A stretch of 64,000 bases of DNA, from contig DJLZ01000005.1 of NCBI GenBank assembly GCA_002436405.1, positions 186,001-250,000 of the forward strand, given 5' to 3'. Position numbers and translations under genes: made by a program. This DNA is from Proteobacteria bacterium UBA6503 (GTDB lineage: Bacteria > Pseudomonadota > Alphaproteobacteria > UBA1280 > UBA6503). The notes beneath the pieces are model-generated. The model saw nothing but the letters and a program-made list of their open reading frames with translations, was not told the DNA's origin and did no database searches. Numbering within the stretch: the stretch's first letter is position 1; each line of letters opens with the position of its first letter. This document shows positions 8,803-16,920 of this stretch, piece by piece.

Positions 8803-9102
8803 ATGCCAGAAAAAGCACTCGTAATTGGTAGCCGTACTTACAAAGTTAATGTTGAAGAAGGCCAAGAACAGCGCCTAAACGCTGTAGCCATGAAGGTTGA
8901 CCAAGTGGTTGGCCAACTGCGCCAAGCTTTGGGTCAGGATATTGACCGTGACCGTCTGCTTGTTCTAAGCGCCATTACTATCGCTGATGAACTTCACGAT
9001 ATTCGTGCTCGTGGCGAAACTGAAAAACACACATTGGTATCATTCCACGCAAACTTGGCTGACCGCCTTGATGCCCTAAGCCGTAAGCTGGTAAAGGCCT
9101 AA
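8803..9102 (+). CDS. zapA: cell division protein ZapA
   Basis: A 99-residue ZapA-family protein: a short N-terminal beta strand region (VIGSRTYKVNVEEGQEQRLN) followed by a long helix that dimerises (LVLSAITIADELHDI...). ZapA binds FtsZ and promotes bundling of the Z-ring at midcell. Residues 8-30 match the family's start (ingr-y-l-c--geE--l). It lies between the coiled-coil gene and 5-formyltetrahydrofolate cyclo-ligase. In many proteobacteria 6S RNA lies between zapA and the ligase gene; here the gap is only 24 bases, so 6S RNA must be elsewhere. Confidence 0.88.
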   Translation: MPEKALVIGSRTYKVNVEEGQEQRLNAVAMKVDQVVGQLRQALGQDIDRDRLLVLSAITIADELHDIRARGETEKHTLVSFHANLADRLDALSRKLVKA

Positions 9103-9126
9103 TAGTTAAATTAGAAAACCCGCTTC

Positions 9127-9696
9127 GTGACTCTTGATAAATACCAAGCCCGCCGCAAAATTTTAGCCAAACGCCGTGTGACACCTGTTGAAGAACAACA
9201 GGCCGCGGCGTTAGCTGTTGCCCAAAATATTCTGAGTATTCATACAACCGCCGATGATGTTGTGGCGCTATATAGCCCCATTCAAGGCGAAGTACCAACC
9301 GAGCATATTCTGAACGCTTTGCAAGCTAAGGGTATTAAAGTGGCTTACCCTTACGCCATGATTAACGGCAGCATGCGTTTTAAACTTTTTAATGGTGCGT
9401 TTGCCTCAGATGATTTAGGTATTCCGGTTGCGACAGGCGATGAGGTGCAGCCCAATATTATTTTTACCCCTTTAGTGGCGTTTGACCGTGCAGGCAACCG
9501 CCTAGGCTATGGTAAAGGCTACTATGACAAGGCTTTAGAGCAATTAGCGCTTGCAAGTTCACGCCCAATACGTACCATAGGCCTTGCTTACAGTTGGCAA
9601 GAAGTGCCACCTTTAACGCCCGCACTGCACGATGTGCCTTTAGATCAAATCTGGACAGAAAACGAGGTTATTACATGCCAGCCAAAAAGCCGCTAA
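9127..9696 (+). CDS. 5-formyltetrahydrofolate cyclo-ligase
   Basis: A 189-residue enzyme that uses ATP to convert 5-formyl-THF to 5,10-methenyl-THF, salvaging an inhibitory folate by-product. The N-terminal helix with RRKILAKRR and the C-terminal signature FDRAGNRLGYGKGYYDKAL (about 119-137, phosphate and folate binding) are clear. The start is GTG at 9127, with weak ribosome-binding sequence, 24 bases after zapA. The next gene overlaps its 3' end by 22 bases. It fits with the glycine cleavage operon further right, since both feed the methylene/methenyl-THF pool. Confidence 0.93.
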   Translation: MTLDKYQARRKILAKRRVTPVEEQQAAALAVAQNILSIHTTADDVVALYSPIQGEVPTEHILNALQAKGIKVAYPYAMINGSMRFKLFNGAFASDDLGIPVATGDEVQPNIIFTPLVAFDRAGNRLGYGKGYYDKALEQLALASSRPIRTIGLAYSWQEVPPLTPALHDVPLDQIWTENEVITCQPKSR

Positions 9697-10499
9697 ATAT
9701 TCTTTTCTTAGGTGATGTTGTTGGTAAACCTGGTCGCGAGGCCATTACAAGCCATCTGCCTAAACTTAAAAAAGACCTTAAGATTGACTTTGTCGTCTGC
9801 AATGCCGAAAACGCCGCTGGCGGTTTTGGTGTGACGCAAAAGGTCTGTAAAGAACTTTACGACACTGGCGTTGACGTTATTACCCTTGGCAACCACACAT
9901 GGGATAAACCAGAAACCCCAGAACAGCTTGAGTCTGACTGGCGTTTGCTGCGCCCGCTAAACTACCCGCCAAACACCCCGGGCCGTGGCTACCACGTTTA
10001 CCCTGCTGGCGAAGGCCGCCAAGTGGCTGTGGTAAACCTAATGGGCCGCTTATTTATGGAGCCGGGCCTAGATTGCCCATTCCAAGCGAGCCAAAAAGCG
10101 CTAGAAACCCTACGTATGGGCGAAAACTGTGACGCTATTATTGTTGATATTCACGCCGAAACAGGCTCAGAAAAGCGATGCCTTGGCGCTATTTGGGACG
10201 GTAAGGCAAGCCTTGTAACAGGCAGCCACACCCACATCCCAACGGCTGATACCATGATTATGCCTGCAGGCACAGGCTACCAAACCGATGCTGGTATGTG
10301 CGGCACGTACGACAATTCATCACTAGGCATGAGCCTAGACGTGGGCATTGCCCGCTTTACGAAAAAAGGTAAACACAAGCTTTCAACAGCAACAGGCGAA
10401 GGCACATTGTGCGGTACCTTTGTAAAACTAAATGCTAAAGGCCTTTGTGAAGAAATTCGCCCAATTCGTGTGGGTGGCATTCTGTCGCAGGCTGTTTAA
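9675..10499 (+). CDS. YmdB-family metallophosphoesterase (TIGR00282)
   Basis: About 274 residues matching the YmdB/TIGR00282 phosphodiesterase family throughout: NILFLGDVVGKPGREA at the start, VCNAENAAGGFGVT, TLGNHTWDK, VDIHAETGSEK and VTGSHTHIPTAD. These carry the Asp, Asn and His ligands of a two-iron site. In Bacillus, YmdB hydrolyses 2',3'-cyclic nucleotides and influences biofilm and RNA turnover; the substrate here is not known. I place the start at the ATG at 9675, with GAGG at 9663-9666, giving the full-length family N-terminus. The open frame continues upstream but is out of register with the preceding gene. Confidence 0.9.
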   Translation: MPAKKPLNILFLGDVVGKPGREAITSHLPKLKKDLKIDFVVCNAENAAGGFGVTQKVCKELYDTGVDVITLGNHTWDKPETPEQLESDWRLLRPLNYPPNTPGRGYHVYPAGEGRQVAVVNLMGRLFMEPGLDCPFQASQKALETLRMGENCDAIIVDIHAETGSEKRCLGAIWDGKASLVTGSHTHIPTADTMIMPAGTGYQTDAGMCGTYDNSSLGMSLDVGIARFTKKGKHKLSTATGEGTLCGTFVKLNAKGLCEEIRPIRVGGILSQAV

Positions 10500-10516
10500 G
10501 CAAAAAGGATATTCTA

Positions 10517-11101
10517 ATGGCTGATATTTTTGACCATATTCAAGATTACGCCCCATACGACGAACGTGAAGCCTCAGACCTTGAGAAGCTTCAAGCTTTT
10601 ATGGCAAAGCATGAAGATGACGGCGAGGATATGCATGAAAACCTATTCTCACGCTCAAACCTAAAAGGGCACATTACATCTTCAGCGTGGGTGGTAAACA
10701 CAACGCTTGATAAAGCGCTTTTGTTGAAGCATAAAACACTAGGCTACTGGCTAATGCCTGGCGGCCACGCCGATGGCAGCGCTGACATTCTTGAAATGGC
10801 AAAACGTGAAGTTGCCGAGGAAACTGGTATTGAAAATGTGACCGTGCTGGGGGATGGCATCTTTGACCTTGATGTTCATGGTATTCCAGCGGCGCACAAG
10901 CATGGCAAAGATGAGCCAGAGCATACGCATTATGACGTACGCTATTTATTGGTTGCCAGCGAAGACGAACCCATTAAAATCGCAGAAGACGAAAGCGATG
11001 ATGTTAAGTGGATTCCGTTTGATGAAATTCTTCCGCTACACCCAGGCTGGGTCAGCGGTGCACGTATGATTGAAAAAACCAAAAAGTTACGCTCAGCGTA
11101 G
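10517..11101 (+). CDS. NUDIX hydrolase
   Basis: A 194-residue protein with a Nudix box at about 77-99: GGHADGSADILEMAKREVAEETGI. The core REVAEETG, which binds the catalytic metal, is intact; the box's first Glu position is Ala, as in other GGHxDG-type members. Such enzymes cleave nucleoside diphosphates linked to other groups, but the substrate cannot be read from the sequence. An N-terminal helical extension of about 45 residues precedes the fold. It lies 17 bases after the YmdB-family gene and 27 before yebC, so it is probably part of the same rightward operon. Confidence 0.87.
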   Translation: MADIFDHIQDYAPYDEREASDLEKLQAFMAKHEDDGEDMHENLFSRSNLKGHITSSAWVVNTTLDKALLLKHKTLGYWLMPGGHADGSADILEMAKREVAEETGIENVTVLGDGIFDLDVHGIPAAHKHGKDEPEHTHYDVRYLLVASEDEPIKIAEDESDDVKWIPFDEILPLHPGWVSGARMIEKTKKLRSA

Positions 11102-11128
11102 AGATAAATAAACTAAAAGGGTAGAGAC

Positions 11129-11872
11129 ATGGCAGGGCATAGTAAATGGGCCAACATTAAACACCGTAAAGCCGCACAAGATAAAAAGCGCGGTAAGATT
11201 TTTACACGTATTATCCGCGAGCTTATGGTCGCAGCAAAATCAGGCGGTGGTGACCCTAACACAAACCCATCACTACGTTTGGCAATGGATAACGCCCGTG
11301 CTGAAAACATGCCAAAAGACACTATGGAACGTGCCATTAAGCGCGGTACTGGTGAGATTGAAGGCGCTGATTACGAAGAAGTTGTATATGAAGGTTACGG
11401 CCCAGGCAACGTTGCTGTGATGGTAAAATGCCTAACAGATAACCGTGCACGTACAGCCGCAAACGTACGTACAGCCTTTAACAAAAACGGCGGCCGCTTT
11501 AACGAAACTGTAAACTACATGTTCGAAGAAAAGGGTATCATCTTTTACCCAGCTGATGTGGCTGACGAAGAAACTATGATGCTTGCTGCGATTGAAGCTG
11601 GTGCTGAAGACGTTTCAAGCGACGAAAACGGCCACGAAATCGTAACAGCGATGACTGACTTTGGTGCCGTTAACAACGCCCTAAAAGAGCAGTTTGGCAA
11701 AGCTGAAGAAGCTGACCTAAACTACGTTGCTAACATGAAGCAACCTGTTGAAGACGAAGAAACAGCCCAAAAACTGATGAAGTTCATTGATGCTGTTGAA
11801 GAAGATGACGACGTGCAAACGCTGGCATCAAACGCCGATATTTCTGACGATATCGCAGAGAAGGTTGCCTAA
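11129..11872 (+). CDS. yebC: YebC/TACO1 family regulator
   Basis: A 247-residue YebC/PmpR family protein with the diagnostic start MAGHSKWANIKHRKAAQDKKR and TDNRARTAANVRTAFNKNGG in the middle. Members bind DNA or act on ribosomes at polyproline stretches; some regulate quorum sensing or ruvC. It is near ruvCAB as in many bacteria, but a leftward gene sits between. Its stop overlaps the stop of that convergent gene by three bases (CTAA). The ATG at 11129 has AAAGGG about 10 bases upstream. Confidence 0.95.
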   Translation: MAGHSKWANIKHRKAAQDKKRGKIFTRIIRELMVAAKSGGGDPNTNPSLRLAMDNARAENMPKDTMERAIKRGTGEIEGADYEEVVYEGYGPGNVAVMVKCLTDNRARTAANVRTAFNKNGGRFNETVNYMFEEKGIIFYPADVADEETMMLAAIEAGAEDVSSDENGHEIVTAMTDFGAVNNALKEQFGKAEEADLNYVANMKQPVEDEETAQKLMKFIDAVEEDDDVQTLASNADISDDIAEKVA

Positions 11873-12324
11873 CGCGCTAAGTCGTTAGACGGATCTTGAG
11901 AAAGCTCGCCCTGGCTTTGACGCTGGTGGCGGGCTTTTTCTTTGTGTTCATCAATCATAGCCTCAACACGGTCACCAAAGTCGGCAGGTTCGTACATTTC
12001 AGGGAAGTCTTTTTCAGTGTACATGCTACGCACCATTGTAAGCTCTTCCATGGCAGCTTCTTCAATATGCTCAAGCATTTCGTTTAGTTTTTCTTCGGTG
12101 GCGGGGCGCCAAATTTCCCATGCGTGGTAGCCGGGCTCATGCTCGCCCTCTGACTTTACGCCCACTTGGTGGAATGGTGATAAGCCATGCTCTTTAAGCA
12201 CTTGGCCAATGGCGGTATTCATCGCCATGGTTTGTACTTTCGTGCGGCCCCAAAATGAGTACATGTGTTGTTTATCGGCGTGTGGGGCTTCTAACACAAC
12301 GGGTGCGGCAGAGTTGGCTGTCAT
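11869..12324 (-). CDS. uncharacterised acidic protein
   Basis: A 151-residue soluble protein that I do not recognise. It is rich in Glu and Met, with a stretch YSFWGRTKVQTMAMNTAIGQVLKEHGLSPFHQVGVKSEG followed by an acidic helical segment (NEMLEHIEEAAMEELTMVR) and a polar C-terminus. No signal peptide or membrane segment. It is oriented against the surrounding operons and inserted between yebC and ruvC, which are usually neighbours. Codon use looks like the rest of the window, and start and stop are clean, which supports a real gene. Confidence 0.65.
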   Translation of the reverse strand: MTANSAAPVVLEAPHADKQHMYSFWGRTKVQTMAMNTAIGQVLKEHGLSPFHQVGVKSEGEHEPGYHAWEIWRPATEEKLNEMLEHIEEAAMEELTMVRSMYTEKDFPEMYEPADFGDRVEAMIDEHKEKARHQRQSQGELSQDPSNDLAR

Positions 12325-12404
12325 GGCTGAATTCTCGTGCTTAAATTGGCTTTCACATGTTATGGTTTATGTACTTTCAATTACAAGCTGTTGGGTGCAC
12401 ATAA

Positions 12405-12893
12405 ATGCAAGAACGTCTTATTCTCGGGGTTGATCCTGGTCTTCATAAAACAGGGTGGGGGATTATCCGCGCAGTGGGTAACCGCCTTAGCTACATTACA
12501 GGCGGCACCATTAAAACAAACCCTAAGCATGCAGGGTCTGACCGTTTATGCGTGATTTACAACGGCCTGAGTGAAATCCTAGACACTTACAAACCAACCG
12601 ACGTAGCCGTTGAAGAAGTTTACGTGAACGAAAACGCACGTTCATCGCTTAAGCTTGGTCAAGCACGTGGTGTACCGCTGCTTGTTGCCGGCCTTGCAGG
12701 GCTTCAATGCGCAGAATACACCCCAGCTGCCGTTAAAAAGGCGATTGTAGGCACAGGCCGTGCCGACAAAAACCAAATTGGCTACATGGTTAAAATGCTA
12801 TTGCCAACCGCAAAGCCTGATAGCGAAGATGCTGCCGATGCTTTGGCTGTGGCGATTTGCCATGCACACACAGCGGGCAGCCCGCTTAAGTAA
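12405..12893 (+). CDS. ruvC: Holliday junction endonuclease RuvC
   Basis: A 162-residue RuvC nuclease. The acidic active site is visible in ILGVDPGLHKTGWG (Asp at about 8), DVAVEEVYVNENARSSLKLGQARG (Glu pair near 67-68) and DSEDAADALAVAICHAH (two Asp near the C-terminus). It cuts Holliday junctions symmetrically as a dimer, working with RuvA and RuvB encoded just downstream. The ATG at 12405 has no good Shine-Dalgarno sequence. An 81-base gap separates it from ruvA, larger than within ruvA-ruvB. Confidence 0.96.
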   Translation: MQERLILGVDPGLHKTGWGIIRAVGNRLSYITGGTIKTNPKHAGSDRLCVIYNGLSEILDTYKPTDVAVEEVYVNENARSSLKLGQARGVPLLVAGLAGLQCAEYTPAAVKKAIVGTGRADKNQIGYMVKMLLPTAKPDSEDAADALAVAICHAHTAGSPLK

Positions 12894-12896
12894 TAC

Positions 12897-12926
12897 TTCA
12901 AATTTACTGTGTTTCAGTGCTATACT
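12897..12926 (+). promoter_or_regulatory. possible ruvAB promoter
   Basis: TTCAAA (12897-12902), 18 bases, then TATACT (12921-12926). The -10 is good and the -35 weak. It would give ruvAB its own transcription start in the 81-base gap after ruvC. No alphaproteobacterial LexA box (GTTC-N7-GTTC) is visible here or upstream of ruvC. Confidence 0.3.
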
Positions 12927-12974
12927 AGTCTTTATAAGTTTTAGACAGTAAGCAAAGCACAGAAATAGAGTCTT

Positions 12975-13592
12975 ATGATTAGTTTCCTTAAAGGTATTAT
13001 TGAAGAAATTGGCGACGATAGCCTGTTTCTTGACGTTAACGGCGTGGGCTATCAGGTATACGCCCCATCACGCGTTTTGGCACAAGTTGCCGAAGGCGAA
13101 GTGATTAAAATCCATACCCACACATACGTACGTGAAGATGCTTTGGCTCTATACGGCTTTACTGAAACCACTGACCGCGCCATGTTTGAAAAACTAATGA
13201 GTGTAAGCGGCGTGGGCGCTAAAATGGCCATGGCTATTTTGTCAGGCCTTTCATCGCAAGATATTGCAAACGCTGTAACCGCTGGCGACATTGCAACCTT
13301 GACCCAAATTAGCGGCGTTGGCAAAAAACTAGCCGAGCGTCTTATCCTTGAACTGAAGAACAAACTTGGTGCCTTTGTTGGTGGCAATGTAACCTCTATT
13401 GGTGGTGGCAAAGTAACGGCCGCAGGCATGCCGCAAAGTGCCCATAGCGATGTTCTTTCAGCGTTGATTAACATGGGCTTTAAAATGGCCCAAGCACAAC
13501 AAGCACTGGCTGTTGCTGCTGACGAAGCAGGCGCCGAAGCTGACTTTGGCACCCTGCTAAAAACAGCATTAAAAACCCTACGTAGCGCATAA
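12975..13592 (+). CDS. ruvA: Holliday junction branch migration protein RuvA
   Basis: A 205-residue RuvA: an N-terminal OB fold (MISFLKGIIEEIGDDSLFLDVNGVGYQVYAPS), two helix-hairpin-helix motifs (LMSVSGVGAKMAMAIL and ISGVGKKLAERLILELK), and a C-terminal RuvB-binding domain (ALINMGFKMAQAQQAL). It forms tetramers that hold the four-way junction flat for RuvB. The length is normal. It is followed after 17 bases by ruvB. Confidence 0.97.
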   Translation: MISFLKGIIEEIGDDSLFLDVNGVGYQVYAPSRVLAQVAEGEVIKIHTHTYVREDALALYGFTETTDRAMFEKLMSVSGVGAKMAMAILSGLSSQDIANAVTAGDIATLTQISGVGKKLAERLILELKNKLGAFVGGNVTSIGGGKVTAAGMPQSAHSDVLSALINMGFKMAQAQQALAVAADEAGAEADFGTLLKTALKTLRSA

Positions 13593-13609
13593 GAAAGTAG
13601 ATTAAGTAA

Positions 13610-14650
13610 ATGACACAACCTACTGAAAGACTTGTAGATAATGAGAATCTTGGTGGCGAATACGCTGCACAAGATACACCCATCCGCCCTGAGCATTTGG
13701 GTGAGTTTGTTGGCCAAGAAAAGCTACGCGAAAACCTAAGTGTTTTTATTGGCGCTGCCAAAAAACGTAACCACGCATTAGACCATGTGATCTTCCATGG
13801 CCCTCCGGGGTTGGGTAAAACAACTCTTGCGCAAATCGTTGCAAAAGAGATGGGCGTGGGCTTCCGTTCAACATCAGGCCCAGCGATTGAAAAAAGCGGT
13901 GACCTTGCAGCTATTTTGACTTCGCTTGAACCACACGATGTTTTGTTTATTGATGAAATTCATCGCCTAGGTACCGCCGTTGAAGAAGTGCTGTACCCTG
14001 CAATGGAAGATTTTCAGCTTGATATTATTATCGGTGAGGGGCCTGCCGCCCGTACAGTGAAGATTGAACTGCCTCCATTTACACTGGTAGCTGCAACAAC
14101 CCGTGCTGGTATGCTTTCAACGCCGCTACGTGATCGTTTTGGTGTGCAGCTGCGCCTTGAGTTTTACACCGCTGAAAACCTAGCTGAAATTGTAACTCGT
14201 GCCGCCCGTAAGATGGGTATTACCATTGCCCCTGATGGCGCTATGGAAGTGGCCCGCCGTAGCCGAGGTACACCACGTATCGCCAACCGTTTGCTGCGCC
14301 GTGTATGGGACTTTGCTACCGTTGCAGGCGAAGAAAACATTACCGCTGCCACAGCCGATAAAGCCCTTTCAGCCCTTGAGGTTGATAACCGTGGTTTTGA
14401 CCGTAGCGACTTTATTTACCTTACCGCTTTGCTTGATCGTTTTGGTGGTGGGCCAGTAGGCCTTGAAACCATTGCAGCGTCAACTGGTGAGAGTAAAGAT
14501 ACAATTGAAGATGTGATTGAACCGTTCTTGCTCCAGCAAGGGTTTATTCAGCGTACGCCGCGCGGCCGTTTAGCTATGGCTGAGGCTTACCGCCACATGG
14601 GTAAAACACCGCCTAACCAACAGCAAACTGCTGATTTGTTTACTGATTAA
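13610..14650 (+). CDS. ruvB: Holliday junction ATP-dependent helicase RuvB
   Basis: A 346-residue AAA+ motor that pulls DNA through the RuvA-bound junction. Visible are Walker A GPPGLGKTT (about 64-72), Walker B LFIDEIHRL, sensor 1 AATTRAG, the RDRFG arginine finger region, and the C-terminal winged helix (EPFLLQQGFIQRTPRGRLA). Full length. It is the last gene of ruvCAB. A strong hairpin without a T-tract follows, then the tol cluster. Confidence 0.98.
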   Translation: MTQPTERLVDNENLGGEYAAQDTPIRPEHLGEFVGQEKLRENLSVFIGAAKKRNHALDHVIFHGPPGLGKTTLAQIVAKEMGVGFRSTSGPAIEKSGDLAAILTSLEPHDVLFIDEIHRLGTAVEEVLYPAMEDFQLDIIIGEGPAARTVKIELPPFTLVAATTRAGMLSTPLRDRFGVQLRLEFYTAENLAEIVTRAARKMGITIAPDGAMEVARRSRGTPRIANRLLRRVWDFATVAGEENITAATADKALSALEVDNRGFDRSDFIYLTALLDRFGGGPVGLETIAASTGESKDTIEDVIEPFLLQQGFIQRTPRGRLAMAEAYRHMGKTPPNQQQTADLFTD

Positions 14651-14671
14651 TTCTGTATCAATTAAACCTAA

Positions 14672-14709
14672 TTTAAGCCCGGATTTGTCATAGACAAACC
14701 GGGCTTAAA
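14672..14709 (+). terminator. strong hairpin after ruvB
   Basis: TTTAAGCCCGG (14672-14682), a bulged A and TTTGTC pair with GACAAA and CCGGGCTTTAA-type sequence to 14709 around an ATA loop: 17 paired bases. No T-run follows, so it may end transcription weakly, need Rho, or protect the ruvB 3' end. Confidence 0.55.
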
Positions 14710-14720
14710 CGTCTATAAAT

Positions 14721-14793
14721 TGTGGTGTGTTTTTGTGGGCACACCCCCTTAGGTATGGTTTTCCATAATATTGAACAGGTTGGGGTGCACCAC
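14721..14793 (+). promoter_or_regulatory. structured leader before tolQ with alternative pairings
   Basis: The segment GGGGTGCACCAC at 14782-14793 can pair with GTGGGCACACCCC at 14735-14747 (helices GTGG/CCAC and CACCCC/GGGGTG). Its CACCAC(A) part can instead pair with TGTGGTG at 14721-14727. The two pairings exclude each other. This is a manual reading; whether the region is transcribed with tolQ is not known. Confidence 0.3.
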
Positions 14794-14828
14794 AGCTTAC
14801 GAAAAATATAATAAAGGACACTTTCTCG

Positions 14829-15596
14829 ATGGATATTCCAGTGGCAGCAATTAACGATATGTCTCTGATTGACCTGTTTTTACAGGCAACAACCTTTGTA
14901 AAAATTATCATGTCGTCGTTGCTTATTGTTTCGATGATTGTATGGGCAATCTGGTTTGAAAAATACGCCCGTATGCGTGTGCTACGCCGCCGCGCTGATA
15001 AGTTTGAAGAAGCCTTCTGGAGCGAGAAAGGCCTTGAAGACCTTTACCGCAACACAACCCCTGAAGAAACTGACCACCCAATGGCAATGCTATTTGTAGT
15101 GGGCCTACGTGAGTGGCGCCGCGCTAAAGACGGTGACGCTGAAAGCCACGGCGTAATTCAGCTTGGTGTTGTTGAGCGTGTGCACCAGCTTATGCAAGTG
15201 ACCATGACTCGTGAGCTTGAGCGTATTGAAAAATACCTACCATTTTTGGCAACAACAGGTTCAACCGCACCGTTTATCGGTCTGCTAGGTACTGTTTGGG
15301 GTATTATGCATGCTTTCCATAGTATTGGTGTAACCAAGAACACATCGCTTGCAACAGTGGCACCAGGTATTGCTGAGGCTCTGCTTGCGACGGCGATTGG
15401 TCTGTTTGCTGCGATTCCAGCTGTTATTGCCTACAACAAACTTTCAACCGAGCTAAGCCGCTACGCTGCACGCCTAGAAGCTTTCGTGACTGAGTTTGTA
15501 ACCATCCTTGACCGTCAGATGCAGGAAGAAATTTTGGAAGCCCGTAAAAGCAGCCAAAAACGCCGTGCCTCAGACGTTGACGCAAAGAAGAAATAA
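14829..15596 (+). CDS. tolQ: Tol-Pal system proton channel subunit TolQ
   Basis: A 255-residue inner-membrane protein of the TolQ/ExbB/MotA family. It has three membrane segments (about 25-45, 150-175 and 185-210) with the conserved stretch TGSTAPFIGLLGTVWGIMHAF and the Ala/Gly-rich PGIAEALLATAIGLFAAIPAVIAYN. With TolR it uses the proton motive force to energise TolA during outer-membrane constriction. It is the first gene of tolQ-tolR-tolA-tolB. The thioesterase gene ybgC, often found just upstream, is absent. Confidence 0.96.
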   Translation: MDIPVAAINDMSLIDLFLQATTFVKIIMSSLLIVSMIVWAIWFEKYARMRVLRRRADKFEEAFWSEKGLEDLYRNTTPEETDHPMAMLFVVGLREWRRAKDGDAESHGVIQLGVVERVHQLMQVTMTRELERIEKYLPFLATTGSTAPFIGLLGTVWGIMHAFHSIGVTKNTSLATVAPGIAEALLATAIGLFAAIPAVIAYNKLSTELSRYAARLEAFVTEFVTILDRQMQEEILEARKSSQKRRASDVDAKKK

Positions 15597-15621
15597 TTAG
15601 CTAAGGGAAGGGAGCCTTATT

Positions 15622-16059
15622 ATGGCTGGTAGTCTTATCCCACAAGGGCGCCGCGCGCGTTCATTCCATCGCCCAATCATGAGCGACATTAACGTTGTAC
15701 CATTCATTGATATTATGTTGGTGCTGTTGGTGGTGTTTATGGTGACGGCACCTATGATGACTCAAGGCGTGCAAGTGTCACTGCCTGAAGTTGAAAGCAC
15801 ACCAATTACCGAAGAGCACGAGCCTATGCAGGTTTCGATCAAGAAAAACGGTACACTGTTTGTGCATGAAAAAGAAATCGCGCTAGATAAACTTGCCGAT
15901 ACGCTTTTGGCAATCCGTCAGCAAAAGCCGGGCACTGCTATTTTGCTTCGTGCTGATAAAGCCGTGAACTACGGCCGTGTGATGGAAGTAATGTCAGCGC
16001 TACAAGTTGCTGGCTTGGTTGATGTTGGTTTGGTGACCGAACCTGCACGCCGCCGCTAA
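15622..16059 (+). CDS. tolR: Tol-Pal system protein TolR
   Basis: A 145-residue TolR/ExbD protein: a short cytoplasmic N-terminus, one membrane helix beginning NVVPFIDIMLVLLVVFMV (with the proton-relaying Asp at about 30), and a periplasmic domain ending VDVGLVTEP. It partners TolQ to form the proton-driven motor. GGGAGCC lies a few bases before the ATG, 25 bases after tolQ. Typical length. Confidence 0.95.
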   Translation: MAGSLIPQGRRARSFHRPIMSDINVVPFIDIMLVLLVVFMVTAPMMTQGVQVSLPEVESTPITEEHEPMQVSIKKNGTLFVHEKEIALDKLADTLLAIRQQKPGTAILLRADKAVNYGRVMEVMSALQVAGLVDVGLVTEPARRR

Positions 16060-16098
16060 TTAATAATAACAAGAACCTAAAATAGGGCGACAACACGC

Positions 16099-16905
16099 AT
16101 GCGACGGGGCTTACTGCTTTCATTATTGCTGCACTGTACGTTGGTGCTCTTTTTCGTGTTCAATGTACCGCACATGATCTTGCCTGAGCCTGAGGTAACG
16201 TACATGAACGTGAAGCTGGTTTCTTCGCCTGATGCGGCCCGTTCGCCTAAGCCTAAAAAGCCTACACCTGTTAAAACACAACAAAGTGCTGCACCTAAAG
16301 AAGCGCCTAAACCTAAAAAGAAAAAGGTTGAGGCCCCTAAGCGTGACACCAAAGTTGTTGATACGTCAAAAAGCAAGCTAAAGCAGCAGGTGAAAAAGGA
16401 AGAGCCTAAACCGACCAAGCAAGAAGAGTCAGTGAAGGAAGAGCCAATTGGCCGCCCACCAAAGCTTGATAAAACACCGAACAAGAAGAACCTAATGGCT
16501 GAGCAAGGCAAGCCAACCTCTGAGCCTAAGGAAGAGGACTTCCTTCAAGCGCTCGACTTTATTGAAGACATTCAGGATAAAAAATCGGCAATGGAAGTTT
16601 CAGACCTTGAGACTGAGCCAACCGTTTTTGATGAAACTCAAGGCGAGGTGGCAAGCCTTAAACGCCTTATCGAGAAAAACTGGTACCGCACCCCAGGTGT
16701 TGCGGGCCTAGACCGTATGCAAGTTGTTGTGATGATTCGTGTAAACCGCGATGGTACAATCTCAAGTATGGATATTGTGCAGTCGTCAGGGCGTACATCA
16801 TTTGATAATTCAATCTTGCGTGCTGTGCGAAAATCAGTACCCTTACCTATACCTGAAGGTAAGTACGAAATTTTCCGTACAATCCAAATCAGCTTTAACC
16901 GTTAA
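16099..16905 (+). CDS. tolA: TolA-type energy transducer
   Basis: A 268-residue protein with one N-terminal membrane segment (about 3-24), a long Lys/Pro/Glu-rich periplasmic stretch (about 45-135), and a C-terminal TonB/TolA-like domain (about 180-268; IEKNWYRTPGVAGLDRMQVVVMIRVNRDGTI). It links the TolQR motor to TolB and Pal at the outer membrane. The central region is rich in KPKK/EPK repeats rather than the long Ala/Lys helix of enteric TolA, as is common in alphaproteobacteria. It lies between tolR and tolB with short spacers. Confidence 0.93.
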   Translation: MRRGLLLSLLLHCTLVLFFVFNVPHMILPEPEVTYMNVKLVSSPDAARSPKPKKPTPVKTQQSAAPKEAPKPKKKKVEAPKRDTKVVDTSKSKLKQQVKKEEPKPTKQEESVKEEPIGRPPKLDKTPNKKNLMAEQGKPTSEPKEEDFLQALDFIEDIQDKKSAMEVSDLETEPTVFDETQGEVASLKRLIEKNWYRTPGVAGLDRMQVVVMIRVNRDGTISSMDIVQSSGRTSFDNSILRAVRKSVPLPIPEGKYEIFRTIQISFNR

Positions 16906-16920
16906 AAATAGAGTAGGCAC

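Noticed and set aside
9103..9126. 6S RNA between zapA and the cyclo-ligase gene
   Set aside because: The gap is 24 bases, far too short for 6S RNA.
12325..12404. LexA (SOS) box upstream of ruvC
   Set aside because: No GTTC-N7-GTTC match, nor an E. coli-type CTGT-N8-ACAG match, was found.
13052..13717. Open frame of 221 codons opposite ruvA
   Set aside because: Antisense to an intact ruvA with all motifs; Ala/Ser-rich shadow composition.
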